DNA from: Nitriliruptoraceae bacterium
Lineage (GTDB): Bacteria > Actinomycetota > Nitriliruptoria > Nitriliruptorales > Nitriliruptoraceae
Direction of reading: 5' to 3'
Assembly: GCA_003558435.1 (NCBI GenBank)
Contig: PWLR01000081.1
Span: 1-33,488, forward strand
Length of the DNA stretch: 33,488 bases
Each line of letters begins with the position of its first letter. Positions within the stretch are counted from its first letter, which is position 1. The notes under the pieces are model-generated. The model did no database searches, had not been told where the DNA came from, and saw only the letters and a list, made by a program, of their open reading frames with translations. The translations under genes were made by a program, and so were the position numbers. Positions 16,933-25,160 of this stretch are shown one piece after another.

Positions 16933-16973
16933 GTATGCCTTACTTACGCTGTAGGTTTACAGCGTAAGCATAC
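16933..16973. promoter_or_regulatory. TetR-type operator in the divergent promoter region
   Basis: Perfect 11-bp inverted repeat CTTACGCTGTA (16943-16953) and TACAGCGTAAG (16958-16968) with a 4-base spacer. An outer pair GTATGC (16933-16938) and GCATAC (16968-16973) sits at its edges. It lies between the divergent TetR and MDR starts and is far more AT-rich than its surroundings. Size and symmetry fit a TetR dimer site overlapping both promoters. Confidence 0.8.
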
Positions 16974-17002
16974 CAGGGCCGCGCGGCGGAACGGAGCACC
17001 CC

Positions 17003-17971
17003 ATGAAGGCGATCGTCCAGGACGTCTATGGCTCGCCCGAGGTCCTTCGGCTCACGGAGATCGACATGCCGGCAGTTGGGGAGGGCGACGTGCTCGTGGC
17101 CGTCCACGCCGCTGCCGTCCACCCCGGCGACGCCTTCATCCTCGCCGGCGTGCCCTATGTCGCGCGCCCGGCTTTCGGGCTGCGCAGGCCCCGGGTGGGC
17201 GTTCGTGGGTACGACCTCGCGGGGCGCGTCGAGACGGTCGGTTCGAACGTCCAGCGATTCCAGCCCGGCGACGAAGTGTTCGGCTGGACGACCACCGGCT
17301 CGCTGGCGGAGTACGTGTGCGTTCCACAGGACAACCTCGCGCCGAAGCCGGCCAACATCACCGTGGAGCAGGCCGGGGCCGTCACGGTCTCCGCGATGCC
17401 CGCCCTGCACGCGCTCCGCGACGCCGCGAAGGTCCAGCCGGGCCACAAGGTGCTGATCGTCGGGGCGTCCGGCGGCGTCGGCACCTTCGCCGTGCAGATC
17501 GCCAAGTCGCTCGGCGCCGAGGTGACCGGCGTGTGCAGCACACGCAACGTCGACCTCGTCCGGTCCATCGGGGCCGACCACGTCATCGACTACACGCGGG
17601 AGGACTTCACCCGCAGCGGCCGGTCCTACGACGCCATCCTCGACAACGTCGAGGCGCAGCCGCTGTCCGCCGTCCGGCGGGCCCTCGCGCCCGGGGGAAC
17701 CCTCGTCCTCAACAGCGGCCGCGGCAGCCGCTGGATCGGTCCCCTCGGGCGCTGGGCGAAGGCCGGCGTGCGCTCGCTGTTCACCCGCCAGACGCTGCGG
17801 CCGCTCCTGCAGCGCGAGAACCAGCAGGACCTCGTCGTCCTCAAGGAGCTCATCGAGGACGGCGCGGTCACACCGGTCATCGATCGGACCTACCCGCTCA
17901 GCGACGCCGCACAGGCCCTCGCCTACGTCGGGGCGGGACACGCACGCGGCAAGGCCGTCGTCACCGTCTGA
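17003..17971 (+). CDS. Zinc-less MDR oxidoreductase (quinone-reductase type), paralogue 2
   Basis: 322-residue NAD(P)H-dependent medium-chain reductase, cytoplasmic. It starts MKAIVQDVYGSPEVLRLTEI. The Rossmann motif is VGASGGVGTFAVQIAK near 153, followed by the conserved GADHVIDYTREDFT. There are no zinc ligands. The C-terminal block DAAQALAYVGAGHARGKAVV matches the paralogue at 15226, showing common descent, although overall similarity is moderate. ATG at 17003 follows GGAACGGAG. It is divergent from the TetR gene and shares its operator, so induction together with paralogue 1 is expected. Confidence 0.88.
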   Translation: MKAIVQDVYGSPEVLRLTEIDMPAVGEGDVLVAVHAAAVHPGDAFILAGVPYVARPAFGLRRPRVGVRGYDLAGRVETVGSNVQRFQPGDEVFGWTTTGSLAEYVCVPQDNLAPKPANITVEQAGAVTVSAMPALHALRDAAKVQPGHKVLIVGASGGVGTFAVQIAKSLGAEVTGVCSTRNVDLVRSIGADHVIDYTREDFTRSGRSYDAILDNVEAQPLSAVRRALAPGGTLVLNSGRGSRWIGPLGRWAKAGVRSLFTRQTLRPLLQRENQQDLVVLKELIEDGAVTPVIDRTYPLSDAAQALAYVGAGHARGKAVVTV

Positions 17972-18068
17972 CACCGATCGCCAGGCGCGGCGGCGAAGCC
18001 ACGAACGGGCCAGGTGACGGTCCGTTCCCACCTCGGGGCCACCAGGGCGCGCGATGCGAACGGGCGTT

Positions 18069-18089
18069 GGCGGCATGCTCGTAGCCGCC
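18069..18089. terminator. Hairpin between convergent genes
   Basis: Arms GGCGGC (18069-18074) and GCCGCC (18084-18089) with a 9-base loop, in the 190-bp gap between the MDR and SGNH-hydrolase stop codons. No T-run. Confidence 0.35.
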
Positions 18090-18161
18090 ATGCACAGGTA
18101 GCGACACAACCCCTGCTGGAGACGGCGATCCGCGGCCACTCCCGGCGGCGGACCCGGGGAG

Positions 18162-19109
18162 TCAGGGTCGTCGGAACCCGATGCCGAGCTCCGCGAGTTC
18201 GTCGGCGATGCGCCGCTGTCCGGCCGCGTTCGGATGGACCATGTCGCCGGTGAACAGCCCGCCCTGCGTGGTGTCCGCGTCCTCGGCGGCGTCCCGGAAC
18301 GCGGCGTGGACGGTCGCGACGGGGATGCCTGCCGCCTCGGCGCTGGTGCGGACGTGGTCGTTCGCCGCGTCGAGTGCGTGCTGCAGCGCGGGGCCACCGA
18401 GGCCGAGCCGGGCGAACGCCGCAGGGCGGTAGATGTCCATGGTCCGGACACCGTCCAGGTTGTCGTCCAGCACCTCGGTGAGCTCGTCCAGCAGCTCGTC
18501 CCACCCGCTCTCGAACGCGGTCACGGCGTTGCGGAGACAGACGAGCGGGGGGTCGTCACCGCAACCGCCGGACGCGACCAGTGCCAGGGCATCGAGGAGG
18601 TCGTTGCCGCCCGCGTTGAGGGTCACGACGTGCGCGTCCGCGACCGCGGCGCGCGCCGCCTCGTCGGTGCGGAGCGCGTCGAGGATGTCGCCCGTCGCCC
18701 AGCCGTCGCGCGACAGGTCGGTGACCGTCACCGGGGAGCCCGTCTCCTGCTCGAGCCAGTCGGCGTACTCCGCGACATAGCTGGTCTCCGCACGGAAGCC
18801 GGCCGCGATGGAGTCGCCGAGCGCGACGTACCGGATCTCCTCGGGAACGTCGCCCGATCCCGGTGGCGCGTCGGTCCCGGCGGGAAGGCCGGGCAGCTCC
18901 GGCGGGTCAGGGGGATCCACCGGGTCGGGCGGGTCGGCCGGGTCGGCCGGGTCGGGCTCGGCGTCGTGGGCGGCACCGGGTGCGTCCGTGGCCGGGTCGG
19001 CCGGAGGATCGCCGGGGCCCTGCGCGCTGAACCCGCACGCGGACGTCGCCAACGCGATGACGAGCACCACGAGGGTGACACGCGAACGGCGGATGACGTG
19101 GAGGAACAC
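18162..19109 (-). CDS. SGNH/GDSL-hydrolase lipoprotein
   Basis: Exported esterase or lipase-like hydrolase, 315 residues. The signal sequence RRSRVTLVVLVIALATSAC has a lipobox ending at Cys25, so the mature protein should be lipid-anchored outside the membrane. A long Asp-Pro-rich linker (about 30-85, repeated DPADP/DPPD) precedes the catalytic domain. Block I is ALGDSIAAGF with Ser100, block III is LNAGGND, and block V is DMVHPNAAG supplying Asp and His. GTG at 19109 is the only plausible start close to the signal peptide. The frame is open to 19343, but the upstream residues belong to a GH1 remnant. The natural substrate is unknown; acylated cell-wall polymers are one possibility. Confidence 0.85.
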   Translation of the reverse strand: MFLHVIRRSRVTLVVLVIALATSACGFSAQGPGDPPADPATDAPGAAHDAEPDPADPADPPDPVDPPDPPELPGLPAGTDAPPGSGDVPEEIRYVALGDSIAAGFRAETSYVAEYADWLEQETGSPVTVTDLSRDGWATGDILDALRTDEAARAAVADAHVVTLNAGGNDLLDALALVASGGCGDDPPLVCLRNAVTAFESGWDELLDELTEVLDDNLDGVRTMDIYRPAAFARLGLGGPALQHALDAANDHVRTSAEAAGIPVATVHAAFRDAAEDADTTQGGLFTGDMVHPNAAGQRRIADELAELGIGFRRP

Positions 19110-19139
19110 ACCCGCGACGGTACCGAGCGGGACGGACCG

Positions 19140-19238
19140 GCAGGACGGGCCGTTGCCCGCGATCACCTCGCCGTACCACAGGGCGCTGTCCTTCGGGATG
19201 CGCACCTGCGTGTCGTAGTCGACGTGAACGATGCCGAA
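19140..19238 (-). pseudogene. GH1 beta-glucosidase, C-terminal remnant
   Basis: About 30 codons reading FGIVHVDYDTQVRIPKDSAL followed by WYGEVIAGNG, the typical end of family 1 glycoside hydrolases after the DNFEWAxGY block. Everything upstream of this is missing. The frame runs without a stop into the SGNH-hydrolase signal peptide, so a read-through fusion is possible in principle. Confidence 0.7.
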
Positions 19239-19333
19239 CGGCGATGACCGTGGTCGTTCCTTGTCTTGGTCGGGTGCGGGTGGGAGCGAGCAGCGGTGGT
19301 CTCGTCGGACGGGGTGGCAGGGCGGCCTTGTGG

Positions 19334-19600
19334 TGCCTTCCACTCTGGCCGCAGGATCGACATCGACAGGGCGTTCCGCACTCCGTCCCAGAACGGCGCG
19401 TCACGCGCGCGGCCTTCGTGGGGTGAAACCGAGCCGTTCGTAGGTGCGAATCGCGTGGGTGACCGTGAAGGCGTCGAGGCGGACACGGTGAATCTCGACG
19501 GTGTCGAAGGCATGGGTGAGGATCGTGCGCATCGTGTCGCTGCCGTAGCCCCTCCCGGTCACCTCAGTGCTGGGCAGTGTGATGCGGACCCGACGGTGTC
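19334..19600 (-). pseudogene. GNAT acetyltransferase, truncated and frameshifted
   Basis: Remnant of a GCN5-related N-acetyltransferase of the ribosomal-protein-acetylase type. The acetyl-CoA loop reads TGRGYGSDTMRTILTHAF, followed by IHRVRLDAFTVTHAIRTYER and LGFT in one frame, which ends at TGA 19401. The remainder, HEGRARDAPFWDGVRNALSM and SILRPEWKA, continues in another frame after about 19426. The N-terminal half of a normal GNAT is absent, as is a start codon. One frameshift plus a 5' truncation explain what is seen. It lies between the CPBP protease gene and the GH1 remnant. Confidence 0.72.
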
Positions 19601-19635
19601 GTTGGCCGGGCCCTCGTCCGGGAGGGTTGGAAGCG

Positions 19636-20604
19636 TCAGGTGGCGACGTGGTCGGAGGTCGGTTCGTCGGGTGCCCCGGCGCCCTCGGGCTGCTCGTCGA
19701 GGTGAAGGGCGGCCAGATCGATCGCGACGGTGCCTCGTGAGTGCCGCAGCCACAGCAGGGCGAACACCCCGAGCAGCAGGAACGCGGCGGCTTCGAGCAG
19801 ACCGCCGGGGCGAAGCAGCGTCAGGGTGGGGTCGACCTCGATCCGCATGATGGCCGAGAGCCCGGCGGTGTTCTCACCGCCGCGGGAGAACAAGACGTTG
19901 GCGGTGATGTTGAACGCGGCGTGGGCGCCGATCACCAAGGCGAGGTTGCCGCTGACCAGGTAGACGACCCCGAGCACGACCCCGGACAGCACGAAGGTCA
20001 GCAGGGTGACCACGCCGGTCTGGCCGAGGTGACCCACCGCGAACACGACGGCGCTCAGGGCCAGCCCGCCGGCGATCGCGCGGTGGGGGGAGAGCCAGCG
20101 ACGGAGCCCGTCGGCGGCGTTGCACAGGAACACGCCTCGCAGCACCAGTTCCTCCCAGAAACCGGTGCAGACCATCGCGACCGCGTACACCAGGATCCCC
20201 GGCCAGAGAGCGAGGTCGCCCGCGTCGAACGTGGCGGCGATCTCAGCCCACCCGGCACCCATCGCGACCAGGAACGGGATCGAGACGGCGAACACCGCGA
20301 CCGCGAACCCGACGGTCAGGTCGATCAGCCAGCAGCGGTCGATCGTGAGTCCGTAGTCGGTCAGGCTGCGGGCGCCGAGGAACCGTCGGCTGAACATCAC
20401 GAGCAGGACGGCCACAACCGCCGGTGCGCCGCTGGCGAGCAGCTGCGCCACCGGCAGTGGCAGCTCGAACGGCACGAGTTCGTTCGCGCTGGTGGCCGCG
20501 AACGCTCCGACCAGCGGCAGGAGGATCAGCCAGGGCGTGCGGGCCCTGTCGTGGGTGTGGTCCCAGAACAAGAAGCGCAAGGGCTGGACGGTTGCTCGTG
20601 CCAT
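19636..20604 (-). CDS. CPBP family intramembrane metalloprotease
   Basis: Polytopic membrane protein, 322 residues, of the CAAX protease / bacteriocin-processing (Abi) family. It contains about eight hydrophobic segments. The three signature motifs are present: EELVLRG (EExxxR), FAVGHL (FxxxH) and HAAFN (HxxxN), so the active site is complete. The C-terminal tail is acidic and cytoplasmic or external. ATG at 20604 has GAGGAA upstream. Members can process prenylated peptides or bacteriocins or serve in immunity. No bacteriocin precursor was seen beside it, so the role is open. Confidence 0.9.
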   Translation of the reverse strand: MARATVQPLRFLFWDHTHDRARTPWLILLPLVGAFAATSANELVPFELPLPVAQLLASGAPAVVAVLLVMFSRRFLGARSLTDYGLTIDRCWLIDLTVGFAVAVFAVSIPFLVAMGAGWAEIAATFDAGDLALWPGILVYAVAMVCTGFWEELVLRGVFLCNAADGLRRWLSPHRAIAGGLALSAVVFAVGHLGQTGVVTLLTFVLSGVVLGVVYLVSGNLALVIGAHAAFNITANVLFSRGGENTAGLSAIMRIEVDPTLTLLRPGGLLEAAAFLLLGVFALLWLRHSRGTVAIDLAALHLDEQPEGAGAPDEPTSDHVAT

Positions 20605-20688
20605 CAGTGGTTCCTCGTTTCCGATGTGGGAGAGGAAGCTCTCGGTGCGGGCCGTTCGAGGAGCAGGCAGCCGAGTGCCATGAGGGCA

Positions 20689-21138
20689 CTACGACCGATG
20701 CGGACCGGCTGCGGGGCGAGGAACTGGGCAGGCAGAGGACGAGGTCGACGACGAGCGGTATATCGATCGTCGCAGTCGGCCCTCGGCCTTCCAGACGGCT
20801 GCGGCGACCGTAGCCGCGCCGACGACCGGAAGGACCAGGTCAGCAGCGAGCAGGATGAGGCCGGGCCCGAGAGGTACCGCCTCCCCGACCGCGAGGAGGC
20901 TCGCGTCGCTGCGGTCGCGCACCGGTTGACCGACAACTGCGAGCCCGAAGGTTTCCGCACAATAGGAGAGCCGGGTCAGGCTGACACCGACCCAGCTGAC
21001 CGCAAGTCCTCGCAGTGACCAGCGTGCGCCCGGTGTGGCCTGGAGGCAGATGTGGAGTCCGAGCAGCCCAAGCGTGAGCAGCACGACAGGCGTTGGCCCC
21101 TTGGGAAGCCCCAGATGGCCGTTGACCACGGACCTCAT
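20689..21138 (-). CDS. Putative small membrane protein
   Basis: Not recognised. From ATG 21138 it would be 149 residues with two or three hydrophobic stretches (TPVVLLTLGLLGLHICL, WSLRGLAVSWVGV, LGPGLILLAADLVLPVVGAA) and a Ser/Arg/Pro-rich tail. Upstream ATGs at 21180 and 21222 are alternatives and no start has a clear ribosome-binding site. The hydrophobic pattern argues for a real gene, while the tail and weak start argue for caution. It lies upstream of the CPBP protease gene on the same strand. Confidence 0.45.
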   Translation of the reverse strand: MRSVVNGHLGLPKGPTPVVLLTLGLLGLHICLQATPGARWSLRGLAVSWVGVSLTRLSYCAETFGLAVVGQPVRDRSDASLLAVGEAVPLGPGLILLAADLVLPVVGAATVAAAVWKAEGRLRRSIYRSSSTSSSACPVPRPAAGPHRS

Positions 21139-21457
21139 GCCGAGGTCGGGATAGCGGCCCTCGCGGCGAAGGATCGCCATCGACGGAGTGCCCGGACAGG
21201 GCGACGGACCGGTCGATAGCACCCGTTACAGCTACGTAGACGCTGGCGTCCGGTTCCGTCCTCGACACGGTCCTTGGATGCCCGCAGGGGCCGCCTCGAT
21301 GGGCAACACTCCGCCATGACCGTGCGCCTCAAGGACCGAACCGAGTTTGGCCGGTGCGCCCCAACCCGAAACCGGCCGAGCTGCCATCCCGGCTCCTCGT
21401 GCCGTCCGCGTCGGGACGCCACAGCTTCCGGTCACCGCCCGCCAGGGCCGTGCGGTG
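21139..21457. other. Intergenic stretch, nothing recognised
   Basis: About 320 bp between the serpin stop and the small membrane protein. Frames on both strands are short and low in complexity, and no known motif or strong hairpin stood out. It may contain the promoter of the membrane protein gene. Confidence 0.4.
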
Positions 21458-22687
21458 TCAGGAGCGGGGGTCGTGCACGGTGCCGAGAAACAGGACCGTG
21501 CCGGTCTCGTTGTCGCTAACGGTGAACGCGAACGGCCGGTCCACGATCAGCGGCGGTGGGCCGGCGGACTCGGTCATGACCCCGCCGGTGACGGCAGCGG
21601 CTTCGGTGCCCTCTTCGTCGACGCGGATGTAGGTCTTCTGCACGACCGTGTCCAACCAGGGGTTTGCCGGTGACATCGGCGTGAAGTCCCCACCACCGAA
21701 CGCCGAGACCATCCCGAGATCTTGCAGCGCGTCGTTGAGTTCGGCGTCCCACTCGAGTTCGAAGCGCGGGAGCGCCAGCTGCGAGGGTGTCGAGGACGCC
21801 AGCTCGGCGGTCGTCTGTTGCCAGGTGTCGGCGTCGAGCTGCCCGAGGAGGTCGTCGAGCGCCACGTCCTCGTCAGGCAACACCACCTCCATCCCGAACC
21901 GCTCGTCGTCGCCGTAGGGCAGCCGCATCATCGTGAACCCGTCACCGGACGCGGTCTCGACCTCCGGGTCCGTGCGGTGCATCATCGGTACCTCAACCTG
22001 GTGACCGTCGGCCAGCGTGAACGGCGCATCGCGCGTCTCGGCCTCGTCGAACGTGGTCGTCCAGGCCCCGAGGAAGTACACCGCGTTGAGCAGCACCAGC
22101 ACCGCCTGCGGATCGGGCAGCCCCAGGTCCTCGGCGATGTCCTCGATCAGCCCCTCGGTGCGTTGCTCCACCCAGTCATCGATCCGATCGGCGCTCTGCT
22201 GCGCCCCGAGGTCCACCTCATCCAACGTGGCACCGAACGTGTCCCGCACGAAGTCGACGTAGTCGTCTTCGAACGGGTAGCCCTCCGCCGCCCACAACGA
22301 GTTCGCGAGTCCCAACGTCACGTCGCTCTGCCCGGTGAGATCGGCCAGCAGCGCCGCGTAGCGGGTGTCTCGAGCGTCCTCCAGCCGCAGCACCCCGACC
22401 ATCTCCTCGGCGGTGTCCCCGCCAGCGCCAGCCGCCACCATCGCCAGCAACACCGCGGCGGACAGCGGCGAGGTCACCGTGTTCTGTCCCGGCACGGCGA
22501 CCGCACGGTGCAGATCGAACCCGAACGCGTTCACCCCCTCGGCCGCGGCGGCCGCTTCCACGGGCGAGAGGCTGCCCGCAAGCTCGGCTGCGATCCCGTC
22601 GTCACCGCCCGATGGCGCATCACCACCGCACGCAGCCAGGATCAGCGTGATCGCGGCCGAGCAGCTGACGATCTTCGAACGTTCCAC
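21458..22687 (-). CDS. Serpin family lipoprotein (serine protease inhibitor)
   Basis: 409-residue serpin, a suicide inhibitor that traps serine or cysteine proteases by inserting its cleaved reactive loop. The signal peptide ERSKIVSCSAAITLILAAC has a lipobox Cys20, so it should be anchored outside the membrane. Serpin hallmarks include NTVTSPLSAAVLLAMVAAGA, LLNAVYFLGAWTTTFD, FGMEVVLPD and PFAFTV with TGTVLFLGTV near the end. The hinge EEGTEAAAVTG (358-368) has the small residues and P14 Thr required for inhibitory serpins. Aligning loop length with alpha-1-antitrypsin places P1-P1' at Ser374-Ala375. GTG at 22687 has GGAGGAG five bases upstream. The target is unknown; a decayed trypsin-like protease gene lies 1.8 kb away. 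Confidence 0.92.
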   Translation of the reverse strand: MERSKIVSCSAAITLILAACGGDAPSGGDDGIAAELAGSLSPVEAAAAAEGVNAFGFDLHRAVAVPGQNTVTSPLSAAVLLAMVAAGAGGDTAEEMVGVLRLEDARDTRYAALLADLTGQSDVTLGLANSLWAAEGYPFEDDYVDFVRDTFGATLDEVDLGAQQSADRIDDWVEQRTEGLIEDIAEDLGLPDPQAVLVLLNAVYFLGAWTTTFDEAETRDAPFTLADGHQVEVPMMHRTDPEVETASGDGFTMMRLPYGDDERFGMEVVLPDEDVALDDLLGQLDADTWQQTTAELASSTPSQLALPRFELEWDAELNDALQDLGMVSAFGGGDFTPMSPANPWLDTVVQKTYIRVDEEGTEAAAVTGGVMTESAGPPPLIVDRPFAFTVSDNETGTVLFLGTVHDPRS

Positions 22688-22897
22688 GAACTCCTCCTCC
22701 ACGAGCCGCACGGTAGGACGTCGAGCCCGGCACAACGGTTCCACACCCGCAAGGATCTGCGCTTCGCGACCATGCGCAGCCGGGCTGGCGCTCGCCTCGT
22801 CGGCCCGAAGCGAACGGCACCTACCATCGCGCCAGCGACGCCACCCACCGCCGCAGCGCGGACCAGCGAATATCGCGTGACACCAGGAGGGATCAGG

Positions 22898-23302
22898 ATG
22901 CTTGGCTCGCCGAACCGTGACGGGTTCCACACCGTCACGCCCTACCTGATCGTCGTCGACCCCGACGGGTTCGTCGGCTTCCTCGAGTCCGCCTTCGCAG
23001 CCGAGGTCACCTACCGCACCACGGGAAGTGGCGGAGGACAACACCTCGAGTTGCAGATCGGCGACAGCCGGATCATGGTCGGTGGTGGAGGCCCCGTCGA
23101 GCAGAACCAACCAGCAGCACTGTTCCTCTACGTCGGCGACGTGGACAGCCTCCACGATCGCGCCGTCCGGGCCGGCGCGACCAGCATGATGGAACCCGCG
23201 GACGGAGAGTTCGAGGAGCAGCGCGGCGCCGGGGTCATCGACCCGGCAGGCAACCAGTGGTTCCTCGGCCAGCACGGCCCGAAGAGCAAGGCCCCGGGCT
23301 GA
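22898..23302 (+). CDS. VOC family (glyoxalase/PhnB-like) protein
   Basis: 134-residue vicinal-oxygen-chelate fold protein, cytoplasmic. It shows VTPYLIVVDPDGFVGFLESA, then a central LELQIGDSRIMVGGG, FLYVGDVDSLHDRAVRAGAT and the terminal VIDPAGNQWFLGQH. This is the two-repeat pattern of PhnB / glyoxalase-related proteins, many of which bind metal or confer antibiotic resistance. ATG at 22898 is supported by AGGAGG at 22885-22890. It is divergent from the serpin gene and convergent with the SDR gene. No specific substrate can be claimed. Confidence 0.87.
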   Translation: MLGSPNRDGFHTVTPYLIVVDPDGFVGFLESAFAAEVTYRTTGSGGGQHLELQIGDSRIMVGGGGPVEQNQPAALFLYVGDVDSLHDRAVRAGATSMMEPADGEFEEQRGAGVIDPAGNQWFLGQHGPKSKAPG

Positions 23303-23370
23303 TCCGCAACGGGTCGTCACGCCCGGATGATCCATCCTGCTCCGGTGTTCGGGGTCGGGAGGGTGGCGTT

Positions 23371-23406
23371 CCCCGCCTCGCTGCGTAGCGCCACCCGGGC
23401 CCGGCG
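23371..23406. terminator. Hairpin between convergent VOC and SDR genes
   Basis: Arms GGGTGGCG (23371-23378) and CGCCACCC (23399-23406) with a 20-base loop, in the gap between two convergent stop codons. Likely bidirectional. Confidence 0.5.
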
Positions 23407-23411
23407 AAGCG

Positions 23412-24158
23412 TCAGCGCAGCACCAAGCGGTTGCCGTTCACCAGCCAGACAGCATCGGAACACAGCCAGGCGATCGTCGTGGCGACCTCATCCGGTGTTG
23501 CCACATGGTGGTGCGCCCACGAGCCGGCGACGAACTCCCGCACCGCGTCGGTCACCCAGCCGGTGTCGGTGACCGGCGGCATCACGCTGTTGGCCGTGAT
23601 ACCGACGGCACCCAGCTCGGCCGCCGCAGTCATCGTGTAGTTGGCGAGTGCGGCCTTCGCCGCGCCGTAGGAGGCTTCCGCGGGGAACCCGTCGGGTCCC
23701 CCGGAGGTGAGCGAGACGATGCGTCCCCAGTCATCGCCTCGGGCCAGGTGCCGTTGGGCGAGCTCGGCGATCAGCAGACAGCCGGCGCGCGCATCCACGC
23801 CGAGCTGCTGGTCGTGTGTGGCGCTCGACACGGGTCGGAGCTGACGATCGATGTGGTCGGTTGCGGCGACGGTGAAGGAGTCACCGACCCAGCCGGTCGC
23901 GTTGTTGATCAGGATTCGGACCGGCGCGTCGAACGCGGCCGCGGCCACCGACTCGGGCTGGCGTGACCGGGCCTGGTAGTAGGCGGACGGGATGCCGGGG
24001 TCGCGTGGCTCGTCGAGCGCCAGACCGGTTACGAGCACCCGGACGCCACGGGCTGCGAGCGCCCGCGCGGTCGCGGCGCCGATGCCGTGGTTCGCGCCGG
24101 TCACCAACGCGACCGGGTGCGGGCCGCCCGAGCTACGGGGCGGGGTGGACATGGACAT
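23412..24158 (-). CDS. Short-chain dehydrogenase/reductase
   Basis: 248-residue classical SDR, cytoplasmic. Cofactor motif TGANHGIG near 20-27; INNATGW in place of NNAG; catalytic Ser in RIVSLTSGG; and YGAAK as the Tyr-Lys pair. The C-terminal block is DEVATTIAWLCSDAVWLVNG. It resembles 3-oxoacyl-ACP reductase-like or sugar SDRs from actinobacteria. ATG at 24158 is chosen, with a second ATG two codons later; neither has a strong ribosome-binding site. The frame is open to 24341. Substrate unknown. Confidence 0.85.
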   Translation of the reverse strand: MSMSTPPRSSGGPHPVALVTGANHGIGAATARALAARGVRVLVTGLALDEPRDPGIPSAYYQARSRQPESVAAAAFDAPVRILINNATGWVGDSFTVAATDHIDRQLRPVSSATHDQQLGVDARAGCLLIAELAQRHLARGDDWGRIVSLTSGGPDGFPAEASYGAAKAALANYTMTAAAELGAVGITANSVMPPVTDTGWVTDAVREFVAGSWAHHHVATPDEVATTIAWLCSDAVWLVNGNRLVLR

Positions 24159-24476
24159 GGCAGGGGTCGTCACGGCAATCTCCGAAAGGTCGGTCCGGTG
24201 CGCGATGCGCACCAACGAGCAGGCGCTCGTCGACGAGCTCAACGTTGCCCTGCCCCTGATCGGCGACTTCTGGGTCACGGCGGCCAATGAAGCTTCCTGG
24301 CGACGGGACCTTCCCCCGTAGCAGCGGTGTGGCCCAGCCACCCTCGTACCCGGTCGCGAACCGGATGGAGGCTCCCAACCGGGCAGAGGCGTCGACGAAT
24401 CCGCTGGTTGGACTGTTTGCGCGCAAACCTCACAGCAACGGGTTCCATGCGCGAAAGAATCGACGCAGGCGGACCA
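24159..24476. other. Intergenic stretch with a 14-bp palindrome
   Basis: No gene is supported here. A perfect palindrome GTTTGCGCGCAAAC lies at 24415-24428, upstream of the SDR gene and beyond the end of the protease remnant. It could be an operator for the SDR gene but is far (over 250 bp) from its start. Confidence 0.4.
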
Positions 24477-25100
24477 TCAGGGGGCCAGAAGCCCGATTCC
24501 CTCCAGAAAGTCATGGGCGGGTTGGATGTCGACCCGGTAGGCGAAGCTGGTGTTACCCCGGCACAGCACGCCGCCCGTCCCGAACGACGTCAGTCCCACC
24601 AGCGTGTCGCCGTGCAGGACCGGCCCACCGGAGTCTCCGTAGCAGGTGCCACCGGACCAGCGGCCCGGGTTGCCCGAATGCTGCAGGTTGTGCCCGCCGG
24701 CAAGTGCGCTCTGCAGGTTCACCAACCGGACCTCGCCGACCGCACGATGATCGTCGAACTCGAGTTGCAGATCGAGGCTGGGGTTCCATCCGGCCCGAAC
24801 ACGACGCCGCCGATCCGGCTGTCGTGCGCGTCGTACCCGACGACGGTGAGCGGCAGTTGCCCTCGATCGCGACCAGTCGCCACGCGGTCGAGGTAGCCGA
24901 TGTCGGCGATCTCGGGAAGATCCTCGGCCTGCATCCCGAACGCCCCGAGATCGAGGCCAGCCTCGAACAGCACGGCACCGATGTCGAAGGTGGCTGGGAA
25001 CGCGGCGAAGTCGTCAGAGAAGTTCGTAGAGGTTGTTACGCCGACCCCCTGGGACCGCAGGTCAGGGTCTGTCGTCGTCACCACTACGGCTCTGCGGGCG
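24477..25100 (-). pseudogene. Trypsin-like serine protease, truncated and frameshifted
   Basis: Remnant of a secreted chymotrypsin-fold protease (family S1). The upstream part (about 25100-24795) reads DDFAAFPATFDIGAVLFEAG, with the probable catalytic Asp in FDIGAV, then LTVVGYDAHDSR. After a frame change near 24790 it continues NPSLDLQLEFDDHRAVGEV, LVNLQSALAGGHN and CYGDSGGPVLHGDTLVGLTS, with the catalytic Ser in GDSGGP, to the stop at 24477. The N-terminal half with the signal peptide and the TAAHC histidine block is missing. At least one frameshift and a 5' truncation make it non-functional. Confidence 0.78.
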
Positions 25101-25160
25101 CGGCCCTGGCGACACGCGCCGGTGGCCCCTACGGCGTTTCGCACCTGACTGCCGGTGGGG

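Noticed and set aside
18900-18990. Repeated GGGTCGG-type DNA as a regulatory repeat
   Set aside because: It is explained as the coding sequence of the Asp-Pro linker in the SGNH-hydrolase lipoprotein.
19741-21018. Plus-strand frame of 425 codons rich in Gln, His, Arg and Glu
   Set aside because: It is antisense to the CPBP protease with intact motifs; the polar, repetitive translation is a shadow.
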